Positions 11,868 through 26,800 of a stretch of DNA of 64,000 nt are shown here, piece after piece. The translations under genes and the position numbers were made by a program. The stretch lies in the NCBI GenBank assembly GCA_903813345.2, contig CAIIXF020000009.1, positions 18,379,759 to 18,443,758 of the forward strand, written 5' to 3'. How positions within the stretch are numbered: the stretch's first letter is position 1; the number at the start of each line of letters is the position of its first letter. The notes under the pieces were generated by a model. That model saw only the letters and a list, made by a program, of their open reading frames with translations. It did no database searches and was not told where the DNA came from. This DNA comes from Owenia fusiformis (lineage: Eukaryota; Annelida; Polychaeta; Sabellida; Oweniidae).

Positions 11868-14800
11868 CTGAAATTACAAAAAATAAAACATTCTATTAGA
11901 ATTTAGCATCACTCTTTTGAAATAAAACATTGTAAATATGATAAATTGATCTAATAAACAAATTAATTGGATCATTCTGCAAACTTGGCCTGAAATTACA
12001 AAAAATAAAACATTCTATTAGAATTAAGCATCACTCTTTTGATATAAAACATTGTAAATATGATAAATTGATTTAATAAACAAATTGATTGCAACAATTT
12101 TGTAAAAATAATTGAATTATTGCTTCTTATGAGTAAATAAAGTAGATAATTGAAACATCTAGGCCTAATGTGAATATTTTGATTTTAATGGAACTACTAA
12201 AGATAATTTTGATAAAAGTGATTTAATGAAACTTAGAATACAAACGGTTTGTTTATAAATAAATAGATCTAAGCTTATAAATGAGTTGTTTGTATGAATT
12301 TATTTTCAATTGTTTTTATAAGTAAATAAAATAGATACTTAAAACATTTAATGAGAATATTTTGATTTTAATTGAATTACAAATATAATTTTGATAAAAG
12401 TGATTTAATGAAATTTAGGATACAAACAGTTTGTTTATAAATAAATACACGTAGATCTATAAATGTATTGTTTGTATGGATTTATTTTCAATTGTTTTTT
12501 ATATTACCTGATTCCGAGTGTATGTGTTCTTTAGTGAACTGAATAAACTGAAGAACTGAGTTTTAGAATAAGTTCTGTGCAAACTCTGCACCTGGTGGAT
12601 TTATCATTTTTAGAGAAAGGGGTAATTAGGAAGTTTTGTTTACATTTTGTTCTATTGATCCTGTATTGATTTTTTGGTTGACACCCCTCTCTAATAATTA
12701 AGCTAGCCACAAGTGGCATCTGTCAATCAAAGTAAAAAGTTTATTAGATTTTATTTCTAGATCATAGACAAGCCAAGCCACCTGGCCATTTTTATGTCCC
12801 TTGCAACAAATTTCAGCGGGGTATACAGAATGCCTCTGTCCATCTGCCTGTGCTTATAACTTTATCACTTCATCCTATTATATACCATCTTCGTTCACTC
12901 GGCTCCCGTCGGTCGATGAATGTAGTGAAGACCAGAGTGTGCGAAGATGATTATATACTGATACATGCCCGTAGCCAGCTTTTTGTAAGGGGGGGGGGGC
13001 TTGAACCCCCCCAAAAAAAAAAAATTCACCGTGCTAAACCATGCCCCTTTGTATTGTAAAGGACAGTGGCGGATCCGGAAGCTAACAAGGGGGCCCACAC
13101 TTCAAGTCAGGAAAGAACACCCGTGCTAGCGCGGAAAAACTTTTTAGGGCCCTAAACCAAAGTTTGGACCAAAAATTAGAAAATCTTTGGCACGCACGCA
13201 AAAACGTCAAGTAATGCCCAAAAAGGCCCACTAAAGAGGCCCTACAATATTTTTCTGTGTCCATCCTATGGCCGCGTGGAAAACTTTTTAGGGCCCTAGA
13301 ATCAAAATTTAGAAAATTATGGCCCGTTTTTCGAAAATTTGGCCTGAAATTGAAAAAATTAAAGCCCAAAAGGTCAAGTAAAAAGGTCAAGTAAAAGCCA
13401 ACTAAAGAGTCCCTACAATATTTTTTGCCCAACATTTTTTTAGGCCCATCCTAGGCCTGCGCGAAAATTTTTTAGGGCCCTTAAACCAAAATTCGGGCGA
13501 AAATTCTGAGAATTTATGGCCCGTTTTCAGAAAATTTGGCCTTAATTGAAAAAAATAAAGCCCAAAAAGGAAAGGTCAATTAATGCCCTACAATATTTTT
13601 GGGCCAACATTTTTTTCTGGGCCCATCCTATGACCGTTGGGAAAACATTTTAGGGCCCTTGAACCAAAATTTGGGTCTAACTTTTGAAGATTTATGGCCC
13701 GTTTTTAGAAAATTTAGCCTAAAATTGAAAAAATTCGACCCAAAAAGGTCAAGTAAAGGCCAACTAAAGAGGCCCTACAATATTTTTGGCCCAACATTTT
13801 TTTCTGGGCCCATCCTAGAGCCGCGCATAATTTTTTTAGGGCCCTAAAACCAAAATTCGGGTCAACATTTTGAAAATGTATAGCCTGTTTTTGAAAAATT
13901 GGCCTAAAATTGATAAAAGGCTCAAAAAGGTCAAAAATTGGGCCAAATTTTGAAAAATAATGCCCAAATTCGAAAAACAATGCACAGTAATGCCAGTTTT
14001 TTTTATCTTAATTGCCCAGTGAATGTGGGGAAAAGCAAGTTTTTCTCCAAGGAAGCAAAAAGGTAGGTCCACATTTTTTTAGGAGATATCAGGGGGGGCT
14101 CGTCCGAGCCCCCAGAGCCCCCCCTGGCTACGGGCCTGTGATATCCAAAAATAATATATCAATTGCTTGGAAATATTGTCAATTGACAGTTTGACTTTAG
14201 ATCTGACTTTAGATTTAAGATTTGACCTTTGGTTGACCTTCATACAATTGTTACACTTTTGTAATAATTTGCAAACTTGCTTCAAATTGACCAATTTTAA
14301 GATCTGACCTTCTTATGTAAGAATTGTTTTGCTAATTGCTTCAAATTGACCATTTTTTCAAAATCATTACACAAATTCTCAGAAGTTCAAATCTGACTTT
14401 TGATTTAAATTAAGATTTGACATTTTGTTTACCTTAATCTGTAACAATTCTGTCATCATTTGCAACTTGCTTCAAATTGACCTTTTTCCAAATGGTCATA
14501 AATTCAAATCTGACTTCAGATCTTACCTTCGGTTGACCTCTGTGAAACAATTGTTACACTTTTGATTTGAGATTTAACTTTGGTTACTCTTCAACTGTAA
14601 CAGTTGTTCCACTTTTGTAACGATTTGCAACATGCTTCAAATAGACCAAATCTTTTTTCAAAATCATCTACAAGTTCTAAGAAGTTCAAATCTGACTATA
14701 TATTTTGACTTTGGTTAACCTTCATTTGTAACAATTGTTACACTTTTGTAACCATTTGCAAGTGATGACATTTTGTCACATTAATGCCTAATATGTGTCA

Positions 14801-17800
14801 TTTTGTAATTTAAAATTTAAAAGTAACATAGGAATTTTTATTGATCTATCATACATAGAAATATAATAATGTACTTGAAATCATAACATATCATTTTTTG
14901 AAAATTTAGTAAGTAAGGCAGTCATGTAAATGATTGTGATAATATATAATTCTTATGTTATCTTTAAACAATTTGTCTTATAGTGCAAATGGTGGCTATT
15001 TTGCGTTTTGTTTAATTTTATGTTAACATTTGTCTTTTTTGAAATAGCTCCAGAATTATCAGAGAGATTTGATTGATATTTCAAACAAATACTCATAAAG
15101 CTAGCGTGACATATTATGTCTGGATAATTATTTTAAAAAGGCAGTCTCATTTAAAAAAATGGCAGCCATTTTTGTGTTTGGTTTAAATCCGAAAGCAATA
15201 GCCTTGATCACGAGGGGAAAGTGTACCCGTGTATATACAACCTACCACCGAGCAAGACACGCATATACGGCCTATCAAATGTTTGGTTAACTACATCTCA
15301 TAGGAAAATGGACAATAAAGGTAATATTGGACCTCTGTCAATTCCCTTGAATGGTTAGAATCGTTACTAAGATGTTCTAGCAGGCTGAATTGGCCTAGAA
15401 TTATAGTTGAAATATATTTGTTATGTCCAAATTAAGAGATAAGTTAAACGTATAATGGTTTTCGATTTGTTTTTCTCATTTATACTCGCTTTAATTGATA
15501 ATGAGCCATACATAAGACATACTTGGGCCGGTAAATGTATGTCATATGATGTATAATATATTAAGTGTCAAAATATTAGGTCAAAATAGCACTTTTGAAG
15601 AGGAAAATCTTCACATAAACTTTGTCCTAAAAGATCCAATGTTATCGGACATCGGACCCGATGTGATCGACGAGTAATATTATAAAGATCCGAAAATATC
15701 TTGAGTAAATGATCTCAGAATCCGAACATTAATTGAGTAAAATCTGTTGAGATCCGATTATATCGTCGAGTCTATGACATGCTGATGATGAAATAGTGTT
15801 AGTGTTACTTGTGGGAGTTTTTTGAGACCTTGATTTAATTGCCTTTATTAGAAGGGTTACTCGTTATTAATGTTACGCGGTATATGGCATACATTCATGG
15901 TTGCGCCGTATTTGTGATACGGGTGAATATGCCATACTCACCTGCGGTATATGGCATATTCCGCAGGTGAGTATGCGATATTCCGCAGTGAATATGCGAT
16001 ACATTGATTTCAGTACCCTATACTCACCTGCGGAATATGTCATACTCACTTGTGGTATATGCCATATACCGCAGGTGAATATGACATATACCGCAGGTGA
16101 AAACGTGATACAGAAAGCCTCGATTTGATTGGTTGCGAGAATCGACTCTAAATGCAAAACTACGCTGGATTACCAATATAGTTAGTGCGTTGAGTACTAA
16201 TATATGAATCCCAGATTGATTGAGTAAGTCTATTACATGAGATTGGTGACTGATACTTCTGCTAAGTTGATATATTCGATACACAGGACTCTTGATTCAG
16301 TAAACATTATAATAATTTATAACGTTTTACTTGTTCGTTTAATCGATGCGATTGACAATTGCATACTTCCGTATCACGTTCTCATTGGTTAGTGTGTATG
16401 CCATATAACGCAGGTGAATCTGTCATACACTGCAAGTGAATATGCCATATACGTTGCGGAATATGACATATTTTAGTATCGTGTTTACCGCGTAACAATT
16501 AATACTATTGTAACATTTTGACCCAGACTGACACAACAGAAATTAGGCTATCAACATTGGAGGATAGGAAAAGCGCGGAATTGCGTTTAAATCAATTATG
16601 AAAATGATCTTTCTTCATTTTAGGAGCCGTTGTACTGATATTTTAGTCAAACTTGAGAGCGAATGAATTGCATTTAAATCAATTATTATCCATATTTATG
16701 GATAAAAATGAATATGTGTCACGTTCCTAATCTCTACTGGTCAATCTTTTTTCATTTTAGTAGCCTTTCTACTGATATCTTATTTTATTCAATATTGAGA
16801 TCGAATGAGCGTAATGGGTAAACTTTGCACATTTTAGACCAATCAAAATATATAACTATTTTTTCATATGTTTACCGTCTTGGTAGATACAAAATAACAC
16901 GTACCAAACTCATTGGATTATGAGCATAGTCAGATAGAAGTGGTGATATCATCAACAATGAAAATTATGGTGATTCGAGTGAAAGCATGAATTCAATGTT
17001 TTAAAGAACTTCGCGGGACGCAGACGTTGACGTATAGTGATGCGAGAATTATATCATATTAACAGGAATATTTGATATACGTACTTCATGTTATTATATG
17101 ATCATTCGAAAGCTTACTCACTACCTCATCGGATTTTACTCACAGTATAATCGGAATACTCAGGCAGTAGCATCGGGTCCTATTGAATCGTACTTGTGGT
17201 ATAATCGGGTCTTTCATTTTCAACTTTCACCGGTGATTTCAATGATATGCAACGTATGGCAGTGAAACAAATGTAATATATTTGCACCTATTGTATCTTT
17301 GAATCAAATGGAGTAAATACAGCCATGGTTCTTACTTATTTAAGATGTAAAACATCATTCTAATATTTAGAAGTTGAATTTAGCGCTTTGATAGTAAATA
17401 TTGCATTAAGTACTCATTATTCTCTAAACATGAGTGCCTGGAACAACAATTATATCGGTTACAAACAATTCTGTGTTTTATCTATTTCTCATATTGAGAA
17501 ATTCAATATAAAAAAGGAGTTTATTAACTTATCCCCTACATTTTCAGACATCTTCGGGTCTTTGCTCGGCGGTAGGTTGTATATACACAGGTACACTTTC
17601 CCCTAGTGTAGATGGGAGTAGAAATAATCTTGATTTACGTCATTAAATATTCAAAATTCAGTCAAAGTGATGTCATATTTTTCATGTTAAAGTACATCTA
17701 TAAATATGTTTTTGAAAATTGATTATGAAAGTGTAAGAAATGTTACAGGCTTAACAAGATGTTTCATGAGATTTACTTTTCTAGTAAGCTTACTATTTAC

Positions 17801-20800
17801 TGCAACATGAGTTAAATCTGAGTTAACTTTTTAATTTTAAAATGATTTCAAGTCCCTAACTACATGTAAGGTATCATGAAAAGTGAAGATTCATGTAAAT
17901 GAATATTGCAAAGTTACAAACATTTCGATCATCTTATGATTGGATGGTTTGTTTAGTTGAGGCCATGGAAAATCCAAACCTACAGATTCTATAGACCAGC
18001 CTGTAAAGCTTACAATGCTGTTGACATTTATATTTCACAATATTGGTTTAATCAGATTTTAAACTGACATTCTCAGTTTGTTTCACTAACATTACATGTC
18101 TAATCTATATAACTGTAAGATAAAAGGTACCTGTTTTTCTGCCTGAGGTTTTATATAATCCAGTCGTGCTGGGGGAATGACAGCTTGAAGCATCCTAGCC
18201 TAAAAATAAAATTGTGAAAGAGACATGAAGTGACAGATAAATTGCCAAAAGGTTAATTCGTCTACACTCCTTTCAATAAATTTGGAATCTATAGGCCCTC
18301 CTCCCCATATTCATGGGTATAAGATAAATTGCCAAAAGGTTAATTCATCTCCACTTTCAAGGAATTGGAAATCTAGAGGCCCTCCACCCCCATATTCATG
18401 GATATCAGATAAATTGCCAAAAGGTTAATTCATCTCCACTTTCAAGGAATTGGAAATCTAGAGGCCCTCCACCCCCATATTCATGGATATCAGATAAATT
18501 GCCAAGGTTCATTCATTTACAATCCCCTCAATAAATTTGGAATCAAAAGCCCCTCCTCCCCAATATTTATGAATATCAGATAAATTGCCAAGGTTAATTT
18601 ATTTACAATCCCCTCAATAAATTTGGAATCAAGAGGCCCTCCTCCCCAATATTCATGAATATCAGATAAATTGCCAAGGTTAATTCTAAACACCCATCTC
18701 AATAAATTTGGAATCAAAAGGCCCTCCTCCCCAATATTCATGGATATCAGATAAATTGCCAAGGTTAATTCATTTACAATCCTCTCAATTAATTTGGAAT
18801 CTGGAGGCCCTTCTCACCCATATTCATGGATATCAGATACATTGCCAAGGTTAATTCATTAACAATCCTCTCAATTAATTTGGAATCTGGAGGCCCTTCT
18901 CACCCATATTCATGGATATCAGATACATTGCCAAGGTTAATTCATTTACAATCCTCTCAATTAATTTGGAATCTGGAGGCCCTTCTCACCCATATTCATG
19001 GATATCAGATACATTGCCAAGGTTAATTCATTAACAATCCTCTCAATTAATTTGGAATCTGGAGGCCTTCCTTCCCCATATTCATGGATATCAGATAAAT
19101 TGCCAAAGTTAATTCCTTTTTATCAACGAGCTGATATTGATATCTGCATGAGAGAGCAAAGCGAACGAGTGCATATATCAATATCACCGAGTATCCTACA
19201 CTTAAAAGGAGTGTACTAAATGTTTAATAACATTGAAAATGAATTTCATGCCAAATAGAGTTAATATGGCGGAAAATCAACAAGCGGAGTACATCGTCAC
19301 AATATCCTCCGCATATTGGGTTTTCCGGAGTATATCGTCACGATATCCTCCGCATATTTGTTTTCCGGAGTATATTGTGGCGATATCCTCGGTTTATTCA
19401 TTTTGCCAATAGATTTCAATTTTTTTTTAATGTTATTATACATTTAGCACACTAAGTGTAGGATAAGCATGGATATTAGATAAATTGCTGAGGTTAATTC
19501 ATCTTCACTCCTCTAAATAAATTTAAAATCAAGAGGTCCTCTCCCATATTCATGGATATCAGATAATTTGCCAAAGTTAATTCATTTATAAACCTCACAA
19601 TAAATTTGAAATCAACAGGCCCTCCTCCCCTGTATTCATGGAAATCAGATGAATTGCCCAAAGGTTAATTCATTTACAATCCCCTCAATAAATTTGGAAT
19701 CAAGAGGCCATCCTCCGCAATATTTATGGATTTCAGATAAATTGCCAAAAGGTTCATTCATCTACACTCCTCTCAAAAAATTTGGAATCTAAAGGCCCTC
19801 CTCCCCCATGTTCATGGATATTAGATAAATTGCCAAGGTTAATTCATTTACAATCCTCTCAATTAATTTGGAATCTAAAGGCCCTCCTCCCCTGTATTCA
19901 TGGAAATCAGATAAATTGCCAAAAGGTTAATTCATTTACACTCCTCTCATAAAATTTTGAATCAAAAGGCCCTCCTCCCCCATATTCATGGAAATCAGAT
20001 AAAATGCCAAGATTAATTCATTTACAATCCTCTAAATAAATTAATAGCCCCATATTCATAGATATTTCAGATTAACTCCCAAGGTTAATTCATGCACAAT
20101 CCCCTCAATGAATTTGAAATATAGAGGCCCTCTTCCCCATATTCATGGATATCAGATAAACTGCCAAGGTTAATTCATTTACAATCCCCTCAATAAATTT
20201 GGAATCTAGAGGCCCTCCTCCCCCATATTCATGGATATCAGATAAACTGCCACGGTTAATTCATTCACAATCCTCTAAATAAATTAAGAGCCCCATATTC
20301 ATGGATATTTCAGATTAACTACCAAGGTTAATTCATGTACAATCCCCTCAATGAATTTGAAATCTAGAGGCCCTCCTCCCCCATATTCATGGATATCAGA
20401 TAAACTGCCAAGGTTATTTCATTTAAAATCCTCTCAATGAATTTGAAATCTAAAGGCCCTCCTCCCCATATTCATGGATATCAGATAAATTGCCAAGGTT
20501 AATTCATTTACAATCCCCTCAATAAATTTGGAATCTAGAGGCCCTCCTCCCCCATATTCATGGATATCAGATAAATTGCTAATCCATGTACAATTCTCTA
20601 AATTTTAAAATCAAGAGGTCCTCCCCCATATTCATGGATATTAGATACATTACCAAGGTTAATTCATTTACAATACTCTCAAATCATTTGGAATCTAGAG
20701 GCCCTCCTCACCCATATTCATGGATATCAGATAAACTGCCAAGGTTTATTCTTTACATTCCACATTAGATTTGGAATCTAGAGGCCCTCCTACCCCATAT

Positions 20801-23800
20801 TCACAGATATCAGATAAATTGCCAAGATTAATTCATCTACACTCTTCTCAATAAATTTGGAATCAAAAGGCCCTCCTCCCCAATATTCATGGATATCAGA
20901 TAAATTGCCAAGGTTCATTCATCTACACTCCTCTCAATGAATTTGGAATCTAGAGGCCCTCCTCCCCCATATTCACAGATATCAGATAAATTGCCAAGGT
21001 TAATTCATCTACACTCCTCTCAATAAATTTGGAATCAAGATACCCCTCCTCCCGCATATTCACGGATATCAGATAAACTGCCAAGGTTAATTCATCTACA
21101 CTCCAAAACAAAAATATATTTTTCTTAAATATATGGGATATTCTGATAAAGAATGTTTTCTCATTTTCTCTATTTCATCATTAGACTTAACAAGTTCTCC
21201 AAGGATTGTGCTTCTGATGAATTTTCAACACCCTAGAATAAAATATTACTACAAAAATAAATGTTCCTTAAATATCTGGGGATTATGATAAAGAATAAAA
21301 AATGATATCATTATGCACCTTGTCTAGATACAGAAATCTGATTGGTTCTAAGCTACTGGTAATTTGGCAATATCTGGCTTTTTTAAAAAACTGCCAAATA
21401 TTTTTTTGAAACTGCCCAATATTTTTTGCAATTGGCCAATATTTTTTTCAATGTTTTTGCAACATTCCCCACAAGAGTTTTATTTCTCAATAACTTGAGT
21501 TCTACTAAAGCTAACAGCAGAATCTGATGGCAAACAGAAGGAAAAAAGTGTACTTAATCAATCACAAGTACCCTTATCATTCAAATATTACACATAATTC
21601 TGCAAGAACGCCTCAAATGAATGTAAATTAAATCCCGGGACAAGACAACGCTTTTTCATTTAGTGTATAGCTAGCGGGAAGTTCAAGTTTTCAGAAAAAT
21701 CAAAAGTTCTAAATGTAAGTACATCGTAGCACACTCAAAAAGATTGATTGAGAAGATGCATAATAAAACAAATACTAGATGATCAGGAGCTGGATATGGC
21801 CAGAATACCTATCCTTGAAAAAATATAAGGCTCGGCCCAATATTTCCTACTCTAATAGGTATTCTGCCATATCCAGCTCCTGATACCAGTATTTGTATAA
21901 TATCTAATCATTTTCTCTTAATACCTCTGCTGCATGTTGGTTTCTCAATTTCTCCATATCTTCATGAGACTTTGCCAGTTCATTCTCCAAGGATTGTACT
22001 TTTGCTGAATTTTCAACCGCCTAGAATGAAATATTACAACAAAAATACATGTTTCTTAAATATTTGGGGATTCTGATAAAGAATGAATGATAAGTTCTTG
22101 GTGATGACAAATGATTAGGTGACCTGAGGTTAACATCAACTTTATGGGTCAAGGTCATTCCAAGGTCAAAGGTCAATATCTTGGTATTTTGAGTTTTAAT
22201 GAATTTGGGGCTGTTGTGATTCTTAGCTATCCATGATTAGGTTACCCGAGGTTAAGGTCATTCTGAGGTCAAATATCAATATATAGGTATTTGTTGATTG
22301 AAAGTCCTTTGGGCGCAGTTACCCTTGGCGACCAATGATTAGATGACGTGAAGTCAAAGTCAGCTTCATGGGCAAGGTCATTCTAAGGTCAACATTTTGG
22401 TATTTGGCATTTTAATGCATTTGGGGCCTGTTGTGACCCTTGGTGACCCATGATTAAGCGACCTGGGGTCAAGGTTATTCCTAGGTCAAAGGTCAATATT
22501 TAGGTATTTGATGATTTAAGGTCCTTGGGGCTGCTCTGACCCTTGGCGACCAATGGATAGGTGACCTGAGGTCAATGTTTATGAGTAAAGGTAATTTCAA
22601 GGTCAAAAATCAATATCTAAGTATTTGGCGTTTTAAGGACTTTGGTTGCTGCTGTAACCTTTGGCGCCGATTATAAAGTGACCTAGTGTCAAGGTTAAAT
22701 TGGTTAAGGTCATCTCCAGGTTATAGGTGTGTACAGGGTGTCCTTAAAAGCCCTTCAAATAGAGATGTGGAATTGTATAACCCTCTTAAAACCTGTTAAG
22801 GGACTTTAGAAGAGTTTCCTAGAGTTTCTACCCTCATTGTTCTCTTTTTCCACTCAATATTCATCCGAGCCGAAAAGAATTGCTGCTGTTAAGATGGCCC
22901 GGGAGGACACACTGACTAGTGATTTGGTGTTAAATTGAACTTTATTTTGACCAAACACTAAATTTTGAAATGCTTGTAATTTTTTCACATTTGAGAGTTG
23001 AACCATGATATTTGGTGAATCAATGTAACTTTGGATAAGCTTTAAAATGATATATGACACATACTATGACGACACTGGTATATGTCTGCCTAGGGGGAGC
23101 CCCATACTTTCGGGACACCCTGTATATAAGTATTTGGCATTCTAAGGCACTTGAAGAATATTGTGACCATTGGCAACTCATGATGAGATGACCTGGGGTC
23201 AAAGTCAATATTTATGGACCAAGAATCAGTCAAGGTCAAACAATCAATATGCAGGTATTTAGCATTTTATGGGGTTTGCTGCCATTTGGGGGTGATGTGA
23301 CCCTTAGTTACTCACTCTAATGGGTAGATTTGCTAGTTCTGATAAAGAATGAATGACAAGTTCTAATCATTTCTTATAATACCTCTGCTGCATGTTGGTT
23401 TCTTATTTTTTCCATATCTTCCTGAGACTTTGCCAGTTCGTTCTCCATGGATTGTACTTTTGATGAATGTTCAGCAGCCTAGAATAAAATGTTAAAATAA
23501 AAACATGTGTTTCTTAAATATCAGGTGATTCTGAAAAAGAATGAATGACAAGTTCTAATCATTTCTTATAATACCTCTGCTGCATGTTGGTTTCTCAATT
23601 TCTCCATATCTTCCTGAGACTTTGCCAGTTCATTCTCCATGGATTGTACTTTTGATGAATGTTCAAGAGCCTAGAATAAAATGTTAAAATAAAAACATGT
23701 GTTTCTTAAATATCAGGTGATTCTGAATAAGAATGAATGACAAGTTCTAATCATTTCTTATAATACCTCTGCTGCATGTTGGTTTCTCAATTTCTCCATA

Positions 23801-26800
23801 TCTTCCTGAGACTTTGCCAGTTCATTCTCCATGGATTGTACTTTTGATGAATGTTCAAGAGCCTAGAATAAAATGTTAAAATAAGAAAATGTATTTCTTA
23901 AACATCAGGTGATTCTGATATAGAATGAATGACAAGTTCTAATCATTTCTTATAATACCTCTGCTGCATGTTGGTTTCTTATTTTTTCCATATCTTCATG
24001 AGACTTTGCCAGTTCGTTCTCCATGGATTGTACTTTTGATGAATGTTCAGCAGCCTAGAATAAAATGTTAAAATAAAAACACGTGTTTCTTAAATATCAG
24101 GTGATTCTGTGTAAAGAATGACAAGTTCTAATCATTTCTTATAATACCTCTGCTGCATGTTGGTTTCTCATTTTCTCCATATCTTCATGAGACTTTGCCA
24201 GTTCATTCTCCATGGATTGTACTTTGGTTGAATGTTCAACAGCCTAGAATAAAATGTTAAAATGAAAACATGTGTTTATTAAACATCAGGTGATTCTGAT
24301 ATAGAATGAATGACAAGTTCTAATCATTTCTTATAATACCTCTGCTGCATGTTGGTTTCTCAATTTCTCCATATCTTCATGAGACTTTGCCAGTTCGTTC
24401 TCCATGGATTGTACTTTTGATGAATGTTCAGCAGCCTAGTATAAAATGTTAAAAATAAAAACATGTGTTTCTTAAACATCAGGTGATTCTGATAAAGAAT
24501 GAATGACAAGTTCTAATCATTTCTTATAATACCTCTGCTGCATGTTGGTTTCTCATTTTCTCCATATCTTCATAAGACTTTGCCAGTTCGTTCTCCATGG
24601 ATTGTACTTTTGATGAATGTTCAGCAGCCTAGAATAAAATGTTAAAATAAAAACATGTATTCCTTAAACATCAGGTGATTCTGATATAGAATGAATGACA
24701 AGTTCTAATAATTTCTTATAATACCTCTGCTGCATGTTGGTTTCTCATTTTCTCCATATCTTCATGAGACTTTGCCAGTTCGTTCTCCATGGATTGTACT
24801 TTTGCTGAATGTTCAAGAGCCTAAAATAAAATGTTAAAATGAAAACATGTGTTTATTAAACATCAGGTGATTCTGATATAGAATGAATGACAAGTTCTAA
24901 TCATTTCTTTTAATACCTCTGCTGCATGTTGGTTTCTCAATTTCTCCATATCTTCATGAGACTTTGCCAGTCCGTTCTCCATGGATTGTACTTTTGATGA
25001 AAGTCCAACAACCTGGAATAAAATTTTTAAATAAAAACATGTATTCCTTAAACATCGGGTGATGCTGATATAGAATGAATGACAAGTTCTAATCATTTCT
25101 TTTAATACCTCTGCTGCATGTTGGTTTCTCAATTTCTCCATATCTTCATGAGACTTTGCCAGTTCGTTCTCCATGGATTGTACTTTTGCTGAATGTTCAA
25201 GAGCCTAGAATAAAATGTTAAAATGAAAACATGTGTTTATTAAACATCAGGTGATTCTGATATAGAATGAATGACAAGTTCTAATCATTTCTTATAATAC
25301 CTCTGCTGCATGTTGGTTTCTCAATTTCTCCATATCTTCATGAGACTTTGCCAGTTCGTTCTCCATCAATTGCGCTTTTGCTGAATGTTTAAGAGCCTAG
25401 AATAAAATGTTAAAATGGAAACATGTGTTTCTTAAACATCAGGTGATTCTGAATTCTGATATAGAATGAATGACAAGTTCTAATCATTTCTTTTAATACC
25501 TCTGCTGCATGTTGGTTTCTCATTTTCTCCATATCTTCATGAGACTTTGCCAGTTCGTTCTCCATGGATTGTACTTTTGCTGAATGTTCAGCAGCCTAGA
25601 ATAAAATGTTAAAATGAAAACATGTGTTTATTAAACATCAGGTGATTCTGATATAGAATGAATGACAAGTTCTAATCATTTCTTATAATACCTCTGCTGC
25701 ATGTTGGTTTCTCATTTTCTCCATATCTTCATGAGACTTTGCCAGTTCGTTCTCCATGGATTGTACTTTTGCTGAATGTTCAGCAGCCTAGAATAAAATG
25801 TTAAAATAAAAACATGTGTTTCTTAAATATCAGGTGATCCTGATATAGAATGAATGACAAGTTCTAATCATTTCTTTTAATACCTCTGCTGCATGTTGGT
25901 TTCTCATTTTCTCCATATCTTCATGAGACTTTGCCAGTTCGTTCTCCATGGATTGTACTTTGGTTGAATGTTCAACAGCCTAGAATAAAATGTTAAAATA
26001 AAAACATGTGTTTCTTAAACATCAGGTGATTCTGATATAGAATGAATGACAAGTTCTAATCATTTCTTATAATATCTTTCAAAACTTGTGAGTTTAATTG
26101 AAGAATGACAGTAATAAAGTTTATTATATAATACCTCTGCTGCATGTTGGTTTCTCATTTTCTCCATATCTTCATGAGACTTTGCCAGTTCGTTCTCCAT
26201 GGATTGTACTTTGGTTGAATGTTCAACAGCCTAGAATAAAATGTTCAAATAAAAACATGTGTTTATTAAACATCAGGTGATTCTGATATAGAATGAATGA
26301 CAAGTTCTAATCATTTCTTATAATACCTCTGCTGCATGTTGGTTTCTCAATTTCTCCATATCTTCATGAGACTTTGCCAGTCCGTTCTCCATGGATTGTA
26401 CTTTTGATGAAAGTCCAACAACCTGGAATAAAATTTTTAAATAAAAACATGTATTCCTTAAACATCGGGTGATGCTGATATAGAATGAATGACAAGTTCT
26501 AATCATTTCTTTTAATACCTCTGCTGCATGTTGGTTTCTCAATTTCTCCATATCTTCATGAGACTTTGCCAGTTCGTTCTCCATGGATTGTACTTTTGAT
26601 GAATGTTCAAGAGCCTAGAATAAAATGTTCAAATAAAAACATGTGTTTATTAAACATCAGGTGATTCTGATATAGAATGAATGACAAGTTCTAATCATTT
26701 CTTATAATACCTCTGCTGCATGTTGGTTTCTCAATTTCTCCATATCTTCATGAGACTTTGCCAGTTCGTTCTCCATCGATTGCGCTTTTGCTGAATGTTT

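Larger units (their letters stand above)
18260..21105. repeat. minisatellite, ~86-bp unit, ~30 copies
   Basis: Unit consensus phrases, in order: ggccctcctccccatattc, atggatatcagataaattgc, caaggttaattcatttacaa, tcccctcaataaatttggaa. The array is interrupted by the 270-bp element at 19194-19463 and its 5' flank. Subsets share variants (for example the three near-identical units around 18790-19050), indicating recent local amplification. It lies in the intron between the linker exon and the coiled-coil array of the giant gene. Open frames here (YSWISDTLPRL types) are repeat artefacts. Confidence 0.85.

Noticed and set aside
13082-14072. Several 70-117-codon frames on both strands
   Set aside because: They lie inside a TIR element with ~190-bp internal repeats (GPLNQNLG/ALKSF types) and match no family.
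15873-16157. Overlapping frames on both strands reading CGIWHIPQVS and similar
   Set aside because: The palindromic 20-bp motif encodes the same peptide on both strands; no gene structure.
18517-20768. Frames reading YSWISDTLPRL or NIGEEGLLIPNLLR
   Set aside because: Produced by the 86-bp minisatellite; unit length is not a multiple of three and frames break from unit to unit.
24863-25174. 103-codon frame spanning two array exons and the intron between
   Set aside because: It is open only because this one intron lacks a stop in frame; splice sites at both ends of the intron match all other units, so it is intron read-through.
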